NCBI RefSeq assembly: GCF_008831305.1 | Contig: NZ_ML708611.1 | Coordinates: 124,001 to 188,000 of the forward strand | DNA length: 64,000 nt | Direction of reading: 5' to 3' | Source of the DNA: Kocuria coralli | Lineage (GTDB): Bacteria; Actinomycetota; Actinomycetes; Actinomycetales; Micrococcaceae | Shown: in pieces, positions 8,803 to 16,901 of the stretch | Numbering within the stretch: position 1 is the stretch's first letter | How the letters are laid out: every line of letters begins with the position of its first letter | Translations under genes and position numbers: made by a program | Notes under the pieces: model-generated | What the model was told of the DNA's origin: nothing | Database searches by the model: none | The model's input: the letters and a program-made list of their open reading frames with translations, nothing else

Positions 8803-10659
8803 TCAGCCGGCGGACCCTGTGCCCAGCGCGTCCACCCGCCGGGTGATGCGGGCGTGCAGGTCGCGCAGTCCCTCCCGCCGGGCCGCGACGACGACGACGG
8901 ACGTTCCCCGGATCGGACGGGACAGGGCCTCCCGCAATCCGGGCAGATCGGCGACCTCCACGACGGGCACGCCGTAGGCGCGGCACAGTCCGGCGATATC
9001 GGCCTCCGGCTCGGTGCCGAAGAAGCGCTCGACCGTGCCGGCCCAGCGCGGTTCCTCCGCGAGCTCGCCGTGCTCGAGCGTGGCGAAGATCCCGCCGCCC
9101 CGGTCGTCCAGGACCACGAGCTGCGCATCCGGGATCCCCTCGCCCTTCAGATGCAGGAGGGAACCGGCGTCGTGCAGGAAGGTCAGGTCCCCCAGCAGCA
9201 CCCGCACGCACGCCTCCGTGGCCAGCGAGACGCCGGCCGCGGTCGCGACGGTGCCGTCGATCCCGGCCAGCCCGCGGTTGGCGATCACCCGGACGTTCCC
9301 CGCACCTTCGCTCCCCGGCTCCGCCGACAGGTCGAGGTCGCGGATCGGGTTGGAGGAGCCTGCCACCAGGGCGGCTCCGTCCCGCCCGCATGCTCGCCAC
9401 ACCTCACGCGCCACCGCCGGGCCCGGCAGGAACCCGGGGGCGGTCCGGATGAGATGGTCCAGCTCGTCGTCGACGCCCCGTTGCGCCTGTGCTCCGAGGC
9501 CGCGCCAGGCCGCCAGCCATTCGGGAGCCCCGCGACCCGTGAAATCGAGGACCTCGCCGAGAGACCGCAGCACGGTCTCCTGCCTCCGGCCGTCCTCGTA
9601 CCAGGCCACGGGGGCCGGCTGCCAGGCCGCCGTCCGCAGGTCCGTGCGCGCGAGCAGCCTGCCCACGGGACGGGACAGCGTGGGGCGCCCGATCAATAGG
9701 ACCCGTTCGATGGATCTCCCCGTGGCAGAGTCCAGCAGGAGCCGGTAGGGGCCCACCGCGGTCTCCCCTCCCCTGGCGCCCGAAGAGGGTTCGGCCAGCA
9801 GCGGAAGCCCCAGTGCGGTGGCCATCTCGGCGGCCGCGGGTCCAGCACCGTCCCCCGCCAGGATCACGGTGCGGTGTTGCGGCAGGCAACCGGCCGCCGC
9901 TGCCAGCTCCGCCGCCTCGCCGGGCCCGAGGTCCACGGCGTGCACCGGGTCGAGCGGGCTGGGCACCCATCCGGGGCCGGCGGCGGAACCGGCTGCGCCG
10001 TTCCCGTCGGTGCCTGTTCTGCCGGTGTCTGCTCTGCCGGTGTCTGCTCTGCCCGTGTCGGTCCGGCCGGCGCCCGCGGAAGAGACCGGAAGGTCGTCGA
10101 GGGCCGGCTGAAGGGGCTCGCGGAGCGCCACGTTGATGTGGACCGGCCCCGGGGGAACGCCGTCGTCACCGCGCAGCGCGGACAACGCGGGGGCCAGGGC
10201 CTCCGCCACGTCCGCGCCGAGGGCGGCGCCGGTCAGCCCACGCGGTACCACGACGTCCACGGCGGCCCGCACGTGGTCCCCGAACACGCCGGGCTGTCGT
10301 GTGGTCTGGTTCGCCCCGGTGCCGCGCAGTTCGGGGGGCCGGTCCGCCGTCAGGAGCACCAGGGGAACCTCTGCGTGATCGGCCTCCAGGACAGCGGGCA
10401 GGAGGTTCCCGACGGCGGTGCCCGACGTCGTGATCACCGCGGACGGCGTCCCCGTCGCACGCGCCGCCCCCAGGGCGTGGAAGGCCGCCGAACGCTCGTC
10501 CAGCCGCACGTGCGCCCGCAGATCGGTGCCGTCGCGGCCCGCTGCGGTATAGGCGAAGGGGGCCGACCGGGACCCGGGTGCGAAGAAGAACTCGCGGGCA
10601 CCGCCGGCCACCAGGTGGTCGAGGACGAGCGAGGCGGTCAGCAGGGATTCGTTGGTCAC
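8803..10659 (-). CDS. menD: 2-succinyl-5-enolpyruvyl-6-hydroxy-3-cyclohexene-1-carboxylate synthase
   Basis: A 618-residue thiamine-diphosphate enzyme that joins isochorismate and 2-oxoglutarate to SEPHCHC. The N-terminus has EFFFAPGSRSAPFAY, RLDERSAAFHALG with the ThDP-activating Glu, and TSGTAVGNLLPAVLEA. The central domain is interrupted by a Thr/Gly/Arg/Asp repeat (about residues 199-215). The C-terminal ThDP/Mg motif is LLGDLTFLHDAGSLLHLKG followed by LDDRGGGIF (residues 517-525), where an Asn is more usual in the DD position. The SD is weak. It is a single gene, convergent with the ABC operon, and no other men gene touches it. Confidence 0.93.
   Translation of the reverse strand: MTNESLLTASLVLDHLVAGGAREFFFAPGSRSAPFAYTAAGRDGTDLRAHVRLDERSAAFHALGAARATGTPSAVITTSGTAVGNLLPAVLEADHAEVPLVLLTADRPPELRGTGANQTTRQPGVFGDHVRAAVDVVVPRGLTGAALGADVAEALAPALSALRGDDGVPPGPVHINVALREPLQPALDDLPVSSAGAGRTDTGRADTGRADTGRTGTDGNGAAGSAAGPGWVPSPLDPVHAVDLGPGEAAELAAAAGCLPQHRTVILAGDGAGPAAAEMATALGLPLLAEPSSGARGGETAVGPYRLLLDSATGRSIERVLLIGRPTLSRPVGRLLARTDLRTAAWQPAPVAWYEDGRRQETVLRSLGEVLDFTGRGAPEWLAAWRGLGAQAQRGVDDELDHLIRTAPGFLPGPAVAREVWRACGRDGAALVAGSSNPIRDLDLSAEPGSEGAGNVRVIANRGLAGIDGTVATAAGVSLATEACVRVLLGDLTFLHDAGSLLHLKGEGIPDAQLVVLDDRGGGIFATLEHGELAEEPRWAGTVERFFGTEPEADIAGLCRAYGVPVVEVADLPGLREALSRPIRGTSVVVVAARREGLRDLHARITRRVDALGTGSAG
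10003..10062 (-). repeat. 15-bp tandem repeat inside menD
   Basis: TCTGCCGGTGTCTGC occurs perfectly twice (10018-10032 and 10033-10047). Degenerate copies lie on both sides (10003-10017, 10048-10062). In menD it encodes the repeat GRADT/GRTDT in a low-complexity linker of the central domain. The unit is a multiple of three, so copy-number change would keep the frame. Confidence 0.8.
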
Positions 10660-10753
10660 CGTCTCACCCTACTGACCGCCTCAGGCGTTCCCGGCCACAC
10701 CGGATCGCCCGGCAGCAGGTCCCGATCACGCCCCGGGGCTGCCGCCGTCGTGC

Positions 10754-12994
10754 TCAGCCGTCGGAATAGGACCGCGGCGCCTGGCGCGCCTTGCGCCGCA
10801 GCTCCTCGGAGGACTTGCCCCGGTAGCCGTGGCGCCTGGGTCCGCGCTTGCCGTTGCCGGCCCTGCCCCGGCCGCCTCCGTGACCATGACCGTGGCCATG
10901 GCCGTCGCCGTCCCCGGAACCGCTCTCGTGCTCGTCCTCCTCCACGAAAGGAGGCTCGCCGCCGGCCAGGGAGAAGACCTGCACCACCGACGGGCGGGCG
11001 AACGCGAACTGGCCCTCGCCCTGACGAGTGGGCAGGACATAGTCGGGGAAGTAGGACCGGGGCTGGGCGAAAGTCCCGTCCTCCCCCGGATGCTGGACCG
11101 CGACGTAGACCATCTGCTCCTTGTCGTGGATCACCGGGCCGCAGGTCTCGGCGTCCTGCGGGACGGAGAGGAACTGCGTCGTGCGGCCGCGCTGCTCCCC
11201 GGTCAGGTCCACGCGGAATAGGCCGTCGTTGTAGCCGATGGTGCCAGGGGCACCGTCGGTGGAGATCCACAGGTTGCCCTCCGAGTCGAAGGCCAGGTTG
11301 TCGGGGCAGGAGATCGGTGAGACCTGGTCGGCGGGGAATCCCGAGAAGTAGGCCGTGGAATCCTTGGCGGGGTCACCGCAGACGAGGAGGATGTCCCACT
11401 GGAAGGTCGTGCCGGCTGAGTTCGGATCGTCCTCGGTGATCTCGATGACGTGGCCGTCACGGTTGTTGGTGCGCGGGTTGGCCTCATCGGCCGCTGCCTT
11501 GTCCGGCTCACCGCGCTGGGTGTTGTTGGTGCAGGCCACGTAGACCTTCCCGGTGTGCGGATTGGGCTCCACGTCCTCGGGGCGGTCCATCTTCGTAGCC
11601 CCTGCCTTGTCGGCCGCCAGACGGGTGTAGACCAGGACCTCGTCCACGGCCATGCCCTCGATCCTGGATTCCCCGCCGACCACCAGGGGCAGCCACTCGC
11701 CCTTCCCGTCGAAGGCGCCGTCGGAGGGCAAGCGCCCCGAGCCGTCGATCTCTGTCTCGGTATTGCCGGTGAACTTCGCCACGTAGAGGTCCCCGGAGGA
11801 GAGCAGGCCCATGTTGTGGGCGCGGTCGCCCTCGATGTACTTCTCCGCGGAGACGAACTTGTAGAGATAGTCGAAGCGCTCGTCGTCACCGGAGTAGGCC
11901 ACCACGGTGCCGTCTGGGGCGATGTGGACGTTGGCCCCCTCGTGCTTGAACCGGCCCATCGAGGTGTGCTTGACCGGGGTGGAGGCGGGGTCCGAGGGGT
12001 CGATCTCCACGATGTAGCCGAAACGGTTGACCTCGTTGGCGTAGCCCTCGTTGTTGCCGTCCCAGCGAGGATCCACCAGATCCCAGCGGCGGCTCGGCGG
12101 CTCGGCGGGAATGCCGTAGCGCTGGTTCTCCGGGGTGTCCGGGCCGGAGAGGACGTTCTGGATGTTCTCCTCGCCGGAGAGGATGGTGCCCCAGGGGGTC
12201 ACGCCGCCGGAGCAGTTGTTCTGCGTGCCCAGCACGGTCAGGCCCTCGGGATCGGCCGCGGTCTTGAGCAGGTCGGAGCCTGCTGCGGGCCCGTCGACGC
12301 GGAACGGGGTGTCGGCGGTGATACGGCGATTGCGCCAGCCACCGCGGACATAGGTCCACGGTTTCCCGGGAGCCTCGCGGACGATCTCGACGACGGCCAT
12401 CCCATGCGCTGCGATCCCCACGCTCGCAGTGCGCTGCAGATCCTCGATCTGCTCCTCGGGGAACATGGTGTTCTCGTTGGTGTACTCGTGATTGCACACG
12501 AGCACTCCGGTGGTGCCGCCCTCATCGGGCAGGATGTCGAGGTAATCGTTGTTGAACCCGAACTGCTTGAGCTGGGCCTCGGCGGTCTGGTCGTGGGGGT
12601 CGAACTCCGGGGAGTCGTCGAACAAGGGGTCGCCCCAGCGGATGATCGGGGACCAGTCGTAGCCCTCGGCGACGTTGAGGTCATCCACGGTCGCCGCCAC
12701 GGGATCGATGGGATCGAAGTCCAGGGCGGCTCCGTTGCATCCCCAGTAGCCGAAGGTGGCGCGGGCTTCCGTGCGGCTGCCGGTGACGGCGACGCCGACG
12801 GTCACGGCAGCGGCGGCCCCCAGGCCGAGGGCCGCCCGGCGCGACAGCGCGGAAGAGGCGACCTCCCGGAAGGTGCCGTTCGCCGAGGTGTTGCATACGG
12901 GCTTGGTGCACTGGGAACCGCACTTGAGCGCACAGGTGAGCGGGCTGCGCTTTCCGTTGGTGTGACCCAGCATGGGCAAAAAGAACCGGTTCAT
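10754..12994 (-). CDS. PhoX-family phosphatase (DUF839), Tat-exported
   Basis: A 746-residue PhoX/DUF839 family protein. Characterised members are calcium- and iron-dependent alkaline phosphatases exported by Tat. Four cysteines sit near the N-terminus (residues 21, 25, 29, 34; LTCALKCGSQCTKPVC). A Tat motif SRRAALGLG follows (Arg 52-53), with a hydrophobic stretch to about residue 73. The body has GGVTPWGTILSGEEN, acidic loops and ISCPDNLAFDSEGNLWISTDG. The tail is unusual: HGHGHGHGGGRGR about 40 residues from the end, then a basic stretch. The ATG at 12994 was chosen over the in-frame start 33 nt upstream because GAGAGGG precedes it. Confidence 0.87.
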   Translation of the reverse strand: MNRFFLPMLGHTNGKRSPLTCALKCGSQCTKPVCNTSANGTFREVASSALSRRAALGLGAAAAVTVGVAVTGSRTEARATFGYWGCNGAALDFDPIDPVAATVDDLNVAEGYDWSPIIRWGDPLFDDSPEFDPHDQTAEAQLKQFGFNNDYLDILPDEGGTTGVLVCNHEYTNENTMFPEEQIEDLQRTASVGIAAHGMAVVEIVREAPGKPWTYVRGGWRNRRITADTPFRVDGPAAGSDLLKTAADPEGLTVLGTQNNCSGGVTPWGTILSGEENIQNVLSGPDTPENQRYGIPAEPPSRRWDLVDPRWDGNNEGYANEVNRFGYIVEIDPSDPASTPVKHTSMGRFKHEGANVHIAPDGTVVAYSGDDERFDYLYKFVSAEKYIEGDRAHNMGLLSSGDLYVAKFTGNTETEIDGSGRLPSDGAFDGKGEWLPLVVGGESRIEGMAVDEVLVYTRLAADKAGATKMDRPEDVEPNPHTGKVYVACTNNTQRGEPDKAAADEANPRTNNRDGHVIEITEDDPNSAGTTFQWDILLVCGDPAKDSTAYFSGFPADQVSPISCPDNLAFDSEGNLWISTDGAPGTIGYNDGLFRVDLTGEQRGRTTQFLSVPQDAETCGPVIHDKEQMVYVAVQHPGEDGTFAQPRSYFPDYVLPTRQGEGQFAFARPSVVQVFSLAGGEPPFVEEDEHESGSGDGDGHGHGHGHGGGRGRAGNGKRGPRRHGYRGKSSEELRRKARQAPRSYSDG

Positions 12995-13139
12995 TCGTCC
13001 CTCTCCGCGCGGCCTGGCACCGCGCATTCAGACAACGACGCCATGCAACCGGCCCCCGATGAGCTGAGAGCACATTCCAGGACAACGGCAAGTGAACGGA
13101 AGAGGACCAAACACGCTGGTCAGGGGCAGGTCCCCGGAT

Positions 13140-14273
13140 CTACCTCCACTCGAGGGGCTGCTGTCCGGGCTCTGGGCCGGAGCCCGGGCCGGGTTCCAGG
13201 AGGGCATGAACACGGCGGACGCGGTCCAGCCACCATGTCCGGCGAGCATCATCCACGACCAGCCCTCTGACTTCCAGGGAACCGGGACCATAGTCCCGGA
13301 CGGGCAGTTTTCCGTGTTCCGGTTTCAAGGGGGCCTCCGTGACGTCGCGCGCCAGGAGGGCGCCGGTGCCCAGCCCGCAGGCATATGGCAGCTCCGGCAG
13401 GCTCGCCGCGAGCGCCACGCCCGCGCTGAGCCCCACGGAGGTGTCCAGGGCGGAGCTGACCACCGCGGGAAGCCCGGCCTGCTCGACGACGGACAGCGCG
13501 CGCCGGACCCCGCCCAGCGGGGCGACCTTGACCACGATGAGATCCGCCGCTCCGGCTCGCGCCACCGCCAGCGGGTCCTCGGCCTTGCGGACCGACTCGT
13601 CCGCCGCGATCGGCACGGTCACCCCGTCGCGGTGCAGGGCCTCCCGCACGGCGTAGAGCCCGTCCACGCCCGGGGCCGGCTGCTCGGCGTACTCGAGGTC
13701 GTACCGCGAGAGCCTGCGCAGCGCTGACACCGCCTGGTCCACGGTCCAGCCCTGGTTGGCGTCCACCCGGATGCGCGCCTCCGGGAGGGCCGCCCGCACG
13801 GCGGCCACGCGGGCCTCGTCCTCCTCCACGCCCTGTCCCCGTTCGGCCACCTTCACCTTCACCGCGACGATGTCCTCTCCGTAGCCGCCCAGCACGGCGG
13901 GCACCCGTTCGGGAGCGACGGCGGGCACGGTGGCGTTGACGGGGATCTCGCTGCGCAAGGGTGCCGGGAAACCCAGGTACGCCGCCTCCAGGCAGGCCCG
14001 CCACCAGGCGGCGGCCTCGGCGTCGTCGTATTCGAGGAAGGGGGCGAACTCCCCCCATCCCCGCGGCCCGGGAAGCAGCACCGCCTCCCGGCGGGTCACC
14101 CCCCTGAAGCGCACGGTCAGCGGGAGATCGACGACGATCGCCTTCTCCAGGAGCTGCTCGAGGTCCAGCGCGGGGATCTCCCCGTCGGGTGCGGGTCCCG
14201 GCCGTCCGTTCTCCCGGGGGATCGGACGGGTGGATTCGATCGGCTCTGGGTCCCGCTGCGCCGGCTCAGTCAT
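13140..14273 (-). CDS. menC: o-Succinylbenzoate synthase
   Basis: A 377-residue enolase-superfamily protein dehydrating SHCHC to o-succinylbenzoate. Active-site residues are visible in order: VAVKVKV (KxK lysines), RVDANQGW (metal Asp), YAEQPAPG (Glu), AADESV (Asp) and IVVKVAPLGG (second Lys). A 40-residue Pro/Glu-rich extension precedes the domain start LEKAIVVDLPLTVRFRG, making it longer than the roughly 320 residues usual in actinobacteria. A start further down would be possible, but ATG 14273 is the first good one. It stands alone on the minus strand, downstream of the divergent PAP2 gene. Confidence 0.9.
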   Translation of the reverse strand: MTEPAQRDPEPIESTRPIPRENGRPGPAPDGEIPALDLEQLLEKAIVVDLPLTVRFRGVTRREAVLLPGPRGWGEFAPFLEYDDAEAAAWWRACLEAAYLGFPAPLRSEIPVNATVPAVAPERVPAVLGGYGEDIVAVKVKVAERGQGVEEDEARVAAVRAALPEARIRVDANQGWTVDQAVSALRRLSRYDLEYAEQPAPGVDGLYAVREALHRDGVTVPIAADESVRKAEDPLAVARAGAADLIVVKVAPLGGVRRALSVVEQAGLPAVVSSALDTSVGLSAGVALAASLPELPYACGLGTGALLARDVTEAPLKPEHGKLPVRDYGPGSLEVRGLVVDDARRTWWLDRVRRVHALLEPGPGSGPEPGQQPLEWR

Positions 14274-14392
14274 GGCTTTCACTCTACGTCGGCGACCGCC
14301 CCTCCCGGCGGGCCACCAGCCCACAGCGCTCACCCAGCGAACCATCAGGAATCCCCTGCCATTGCCGTGCGAGTACCAGCTGGTACGGAGGC

Positions 14393-14420
14393 TTACCTGC
14401 CACACTGGAGCGCATATGCT
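14393..14420 (+). promoter_or_regulatory. Candidate promoter of the PAP2 gene
   Basis: TTACCT (14393-14398) and TATGCT (14415-14420) are separated by 16 nt in the 266-nt gap between the divergent menC and PAP2 genes. A start near 14427 would give a leader of about 113 nt, which includes a 14-bp tandem repeat. The remainder of the gap shows nothing else clear. Confidence 0.45.
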
Positions 14421-14446
14421 GTGGAGCCGGGTGGCTCGGCTCCCGT

Positions 14447-14474
14447 TTCCACGACTTCCATTCCACGACTTCCA
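14447..14474 (+). repeat. 14-bp perfect tandem duplication in the PAP2 leader
   Basis: TTCCACGACTTCCA occurs twice without a gap (14447-14460 and 14461-14474), between the candidate promoter and the start codon at 14540. No coding frame uses it. Confidence 0.8.
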
Positions 14475-14539
14475 TCCGCACCGCAGCCGCGCGGCACCCG
14501 TCCTGTGCCGGCGCGGCCGATCCATACCGGAGGACCCCA

Positions 14540-15937
14540 GTGACTTTCATCCCCGCGGAGAACGGGCCCGACGACAACGCTCGGCGTCGATCGGGCGCGG
14601 GTCACGGCACCGGCGACGGCGAGACTCCCACGGAGGCCATCAGCACTGCGGACGCTGCCGGTGAGACCATCAGCGCCTCAGCCGACTCTTCGGCCACTCG
14701 CCCCATGCCCGCCGTCTCCGGGCAGACCCGGCAGAACCGTTACGACCTCTCGCCGGATCCGCTCACGGCCCCGATCGAGACTCCCCCGTGGACGGACCGG
14801 AGCGCACCCCGCAGGGACGACGCGGCCTCTACGCAGCCGGCTTCCCCGCAGCAGCCGGCGACCGCAGGGCGGGCGGACCAGGCGAGAGGACAGCAGTACC
14901 CGGACGGCGGGTACACCGGCATGAGCGCGCCGGCGCATCAGCAGGCCCCCTACCCCTCGAACGGGTACTACGGCGGGCAGGGCCAGGGCGCACCGCATCC
15001 TGCCGGCGGCTATCCGGCGCAGCCTCCCGCGCAGCAACCGGCCCAGTACCCCCTCCAGCCGGGCCAGCACCCCGGCCAGTACGCGACGGCGCCGCACGGC
15101 GCCGCCCCGGACGCGCCCGGCCGGGACGTCACCTTCGGGATCTTCGTGGGGCAGGTGCTGCGCGCCGCGATCCTGCTGGCCCTGGCGGCCGGCGTCGCCT
15201 ACTACGCCCTGCGCACCGTGGGCGGGCAGTGGGCGGACGAGCTCGCCATCCAGGAGGGCGAGCGAGCACTCGCGCAGTTGCCATCGAGCTGGGTTCCGCT
15301 GATCGACCTGATCCCGGTCGCGGTATGCGCGTTCTGGGGTGTTCTCAGCCTGATCTTCGCGCTGGCCGCGAACCGGTGGGTTCCTCTTCTGGTCGCCGCC
15401 GGGAGCGGGCTCGGCGCCGTGGTCAGCGTGCAGTTGCTCAAGCGCGCGATCCTGACCAAGGCCCCGTACGGGATCCAGGAGTCCCCCATGAACTCGCTGC
15501 CCTCCGGCCACACGGCCGCGGCCGCCACAGCGGCGGTCATCGCCGTGATGGTCGCCCCGGCGCGCTGGCGGGGTTACGTGGCGTTCCTGGGCGCCCTGAC
15601 CACCTCGCTGGCCGGGATCTCCACCGTGCTGAACGGCTGGCACCGCCCCATGGACGCCATCGTGTCCGTTCTGGTCGTCACCTGCTGGGCGGTGCTGGGC
15701 GCACTGCTCTTGCGCTGCCTGATCCGGCCGGAGCGCTGGCGCCCCAACCGGGCGATCGGCTCCCTGGTGCTGGGCATCCTGCTGCTGCTGGCGGCGGGGG
15801 CCGGCCTCGCGGCCATGCAGACCGTGGCGATGAACGGGCTCGCCCTGGCCACCGGAGCGGCGGCGATCCTCGGGGTCAGCCTTCTGTGCGCCCACCAGAG
15901 TGTGCGAGCGTTGCGCCCTCGGCATCGAGCTGCGTGA
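14540..15937 (+). CDS. PAP2-family membrane phosphatase with disordered N-terminus
   Basis: A 465-residue protein. Residues 1 to about 195 are low-complexity, rich in Pro, Gln, Ala, Gly and Tyr (QQPAQYPLQPGQHPGQYA), and probably cytoplasmic and disordered. Five or six membrane segments follow. The PAP2 motifs are NSLPSGHTAAAAT (motif 2, with the catalytic His) and NGWHRPMDAIVS (motif 3). Motif 1 reads KRAILTKAPYG, lacking the usual Arg-Pro. The family hydrolyses lipid phosphates, possibly undecaprenyl diphosphate here. The GTG at 14540 has GGAGGA 5 nt upstream. The 3' end overlaps the convergent MBL-fold gene by 62 nt. Confidence 0.82.
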   Translation: MTFIPAENGPDDNARRRSGAGHGTGDGETPTEAISTADAAGETISASADSSATRPMPAVSGQTRQNRYDLSPDPLTAPIETPPWTDRSAPRRDDAASTQPASPQQPATAGRADQARGQQYPDGGYTGMSAPAHQQAPYPSNGYYGGQGQGAPHPAGGYPAQPPAQQPAQYPLQPGQHPGQYATAPHGAAPDAPGRDVTFGIFVGQVLRAAILLALAAGVAYYALRTVGGQWADELAIQEGERALAQLPSSWVPLIDLIPVAVCAFWGVLSLIFALAANRWVPLLVAAGSGLGAVVSVQLLKRAILTKAPYGIQESPMNSLPSGHTAAAATAAVIAVMVAPARWRGYVAFLGALTTSLAGISTVLNGWHRPMDAIVSVLVVTCWAVLGALLLRCLIRPERWRPNRAIGSLVLGILLLLAAGAGLAAMQTVAMNGLALATGAAAILGVSLLCAHQSVRALRPRHRAA

Positions 15938-16754
15938 GCCGGTCCAGCAGGATCCGCGACGCCCCGGGACCGTAAGGGAGCCGGAACATCGACGCCGTGA
16001 TCTGCACGGGCACCTGGTTCAGAGGCTGCTCGGCCTTGGTGACCCGGATCCGCTCGATCGCGGTGGCCATGGTGGCGGCCATGCCGCGGACCTCGTCGTG
16101 GTCGACGGGCAGGCCGTGTCCGGGAACCACCACGCTGTACCTGTCCAGGTCGGCGAGCTGCTCCAGACCGGAGACCCATTCCTCCGGGAAGGAGTCCTCG
16201 AAGGAGGGGTCCGCCCCCTGCTCGACGACGTCGCCCGCGAAGACGACGTCGTCCACCCCCACCAGGACGTCGTTGTCGGTGTGACCACGTCCCAGGGAGA
16301 ACACGAGGGCCTGGCGCTCTCCCAAGTCGATGCGGGTCAGGGCGGGGCGCCGCCCCGAGCCGGGAAGGTGGCGGGCCGGCACCACGATCCGGGTGTCCAG
16401 CCCGGAGCCCTCGCCCATCTCGGGCTCCAGGACCCCCACGAACGAACGCTGGTAGTCGCCGTACTCGGTCATGGCCTGCGCGGCCACCCGATGCGACCAG
16501 AAGTCGGTGACGCCCGCCCTCTGGAACACCGCATTGCCCATGTAGTGATCGAAATGCGCGTGGGTGTTGAGGACCACCAGCGGCAGGTCCGTCACCTTGC
16601 GCACGGCCTCCAGGATGGCCCTGCCCTGCCGCGGTCCTGCGCCGGTGTCGATCACCAGGGCACGGCTGTGCCCCACCACCAGGCCGGAGTTCAGCCTCCA
16701 GTTCTCCGTGGTGATGACGTGGACATCCTGTCCGACCTCATTAATGGTGATCAC
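15876..16754 (-). CDS. MBL-fold metallo-hydrolase
   Basis: A 292-residue metallo-beta-lactamase-fold protein. The metal motif THAHFDHYMGN (about residues 63-73), a second histidine region LGRGHTDNDVLVG and the later VVPGHGLPV give the full set of family ligands. Substrate is unknown; glyoxalase II-like, thioesterase or quorum-quenching roles are all seen in this fold. The GTG at 16754 has TACGCT 6 nt upstream, suggesting a leaderless mRNA. It lies between menC and gluQ and converges with the PAP2 gene. It is divergent from gluQ, with 147 nt between the starts. Confidence 0.85.
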   Translation of the reverse strand: MITINEVGQDVHVITTENWRLNSGLVVGHSRALVIDTGAGPRQGRAILEAVRKVTDLPLVVLNTHAHFDHYMGNAVFQRAGVTDFWSHRVAAQAMTEYGDYQRSFVGVLEPEMGEGSGLDTRIVVPARHLPGSGRRPALTRIDLGERQALVFSLGRGHTDNDVLVGVDDVVFAGDVVEQGADPSFEDSFPEEWVSGLEQLADLDRYSVVVPGHGLPVDHDEVRGMAATMATAIERIRVTKAEQPLNQVPVQITASMFRLPYGPGASRILLDRLTQLDAEGATLAHSGGRTEG

Positions 16755-16760
16755 TGCTTC

Positions 16761-16766
16761 AGCGTA
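16761..16766 (-). promoter_or_regulatory. -10 box of the MBL-fold gene (leaderless)
   Basis: TACGCT on the minus strand lies 6 nt before the GTG start at 16754. No clear -35 is visible. Confidence 0.45.
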
Positions 16767-16888
16767 AAGCCCTGAGCGGGCCCGCTGCGACTTTGGTGAC
16801 CCGATTCATGACCGGGCGAATACCGCGCATCCGTGCGAGGAACGAGCGGCCCGAACCGGGGTCTTCGGGCGGCAGGACCGGTCTGACG

Positions 16889-16894
16889 TACTGT
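16889..16894 (+). promoter_or_regulatory. -10 box of gluQ (leaderless)
   Basis: TACTGT lies 7 nt before the ATG at 16902, which supports that start over the in-frame GTG at 16893, inside the box itself. Confidence 0.5.
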
Positions 16895-16901
16895 GTTCGC
16901 C

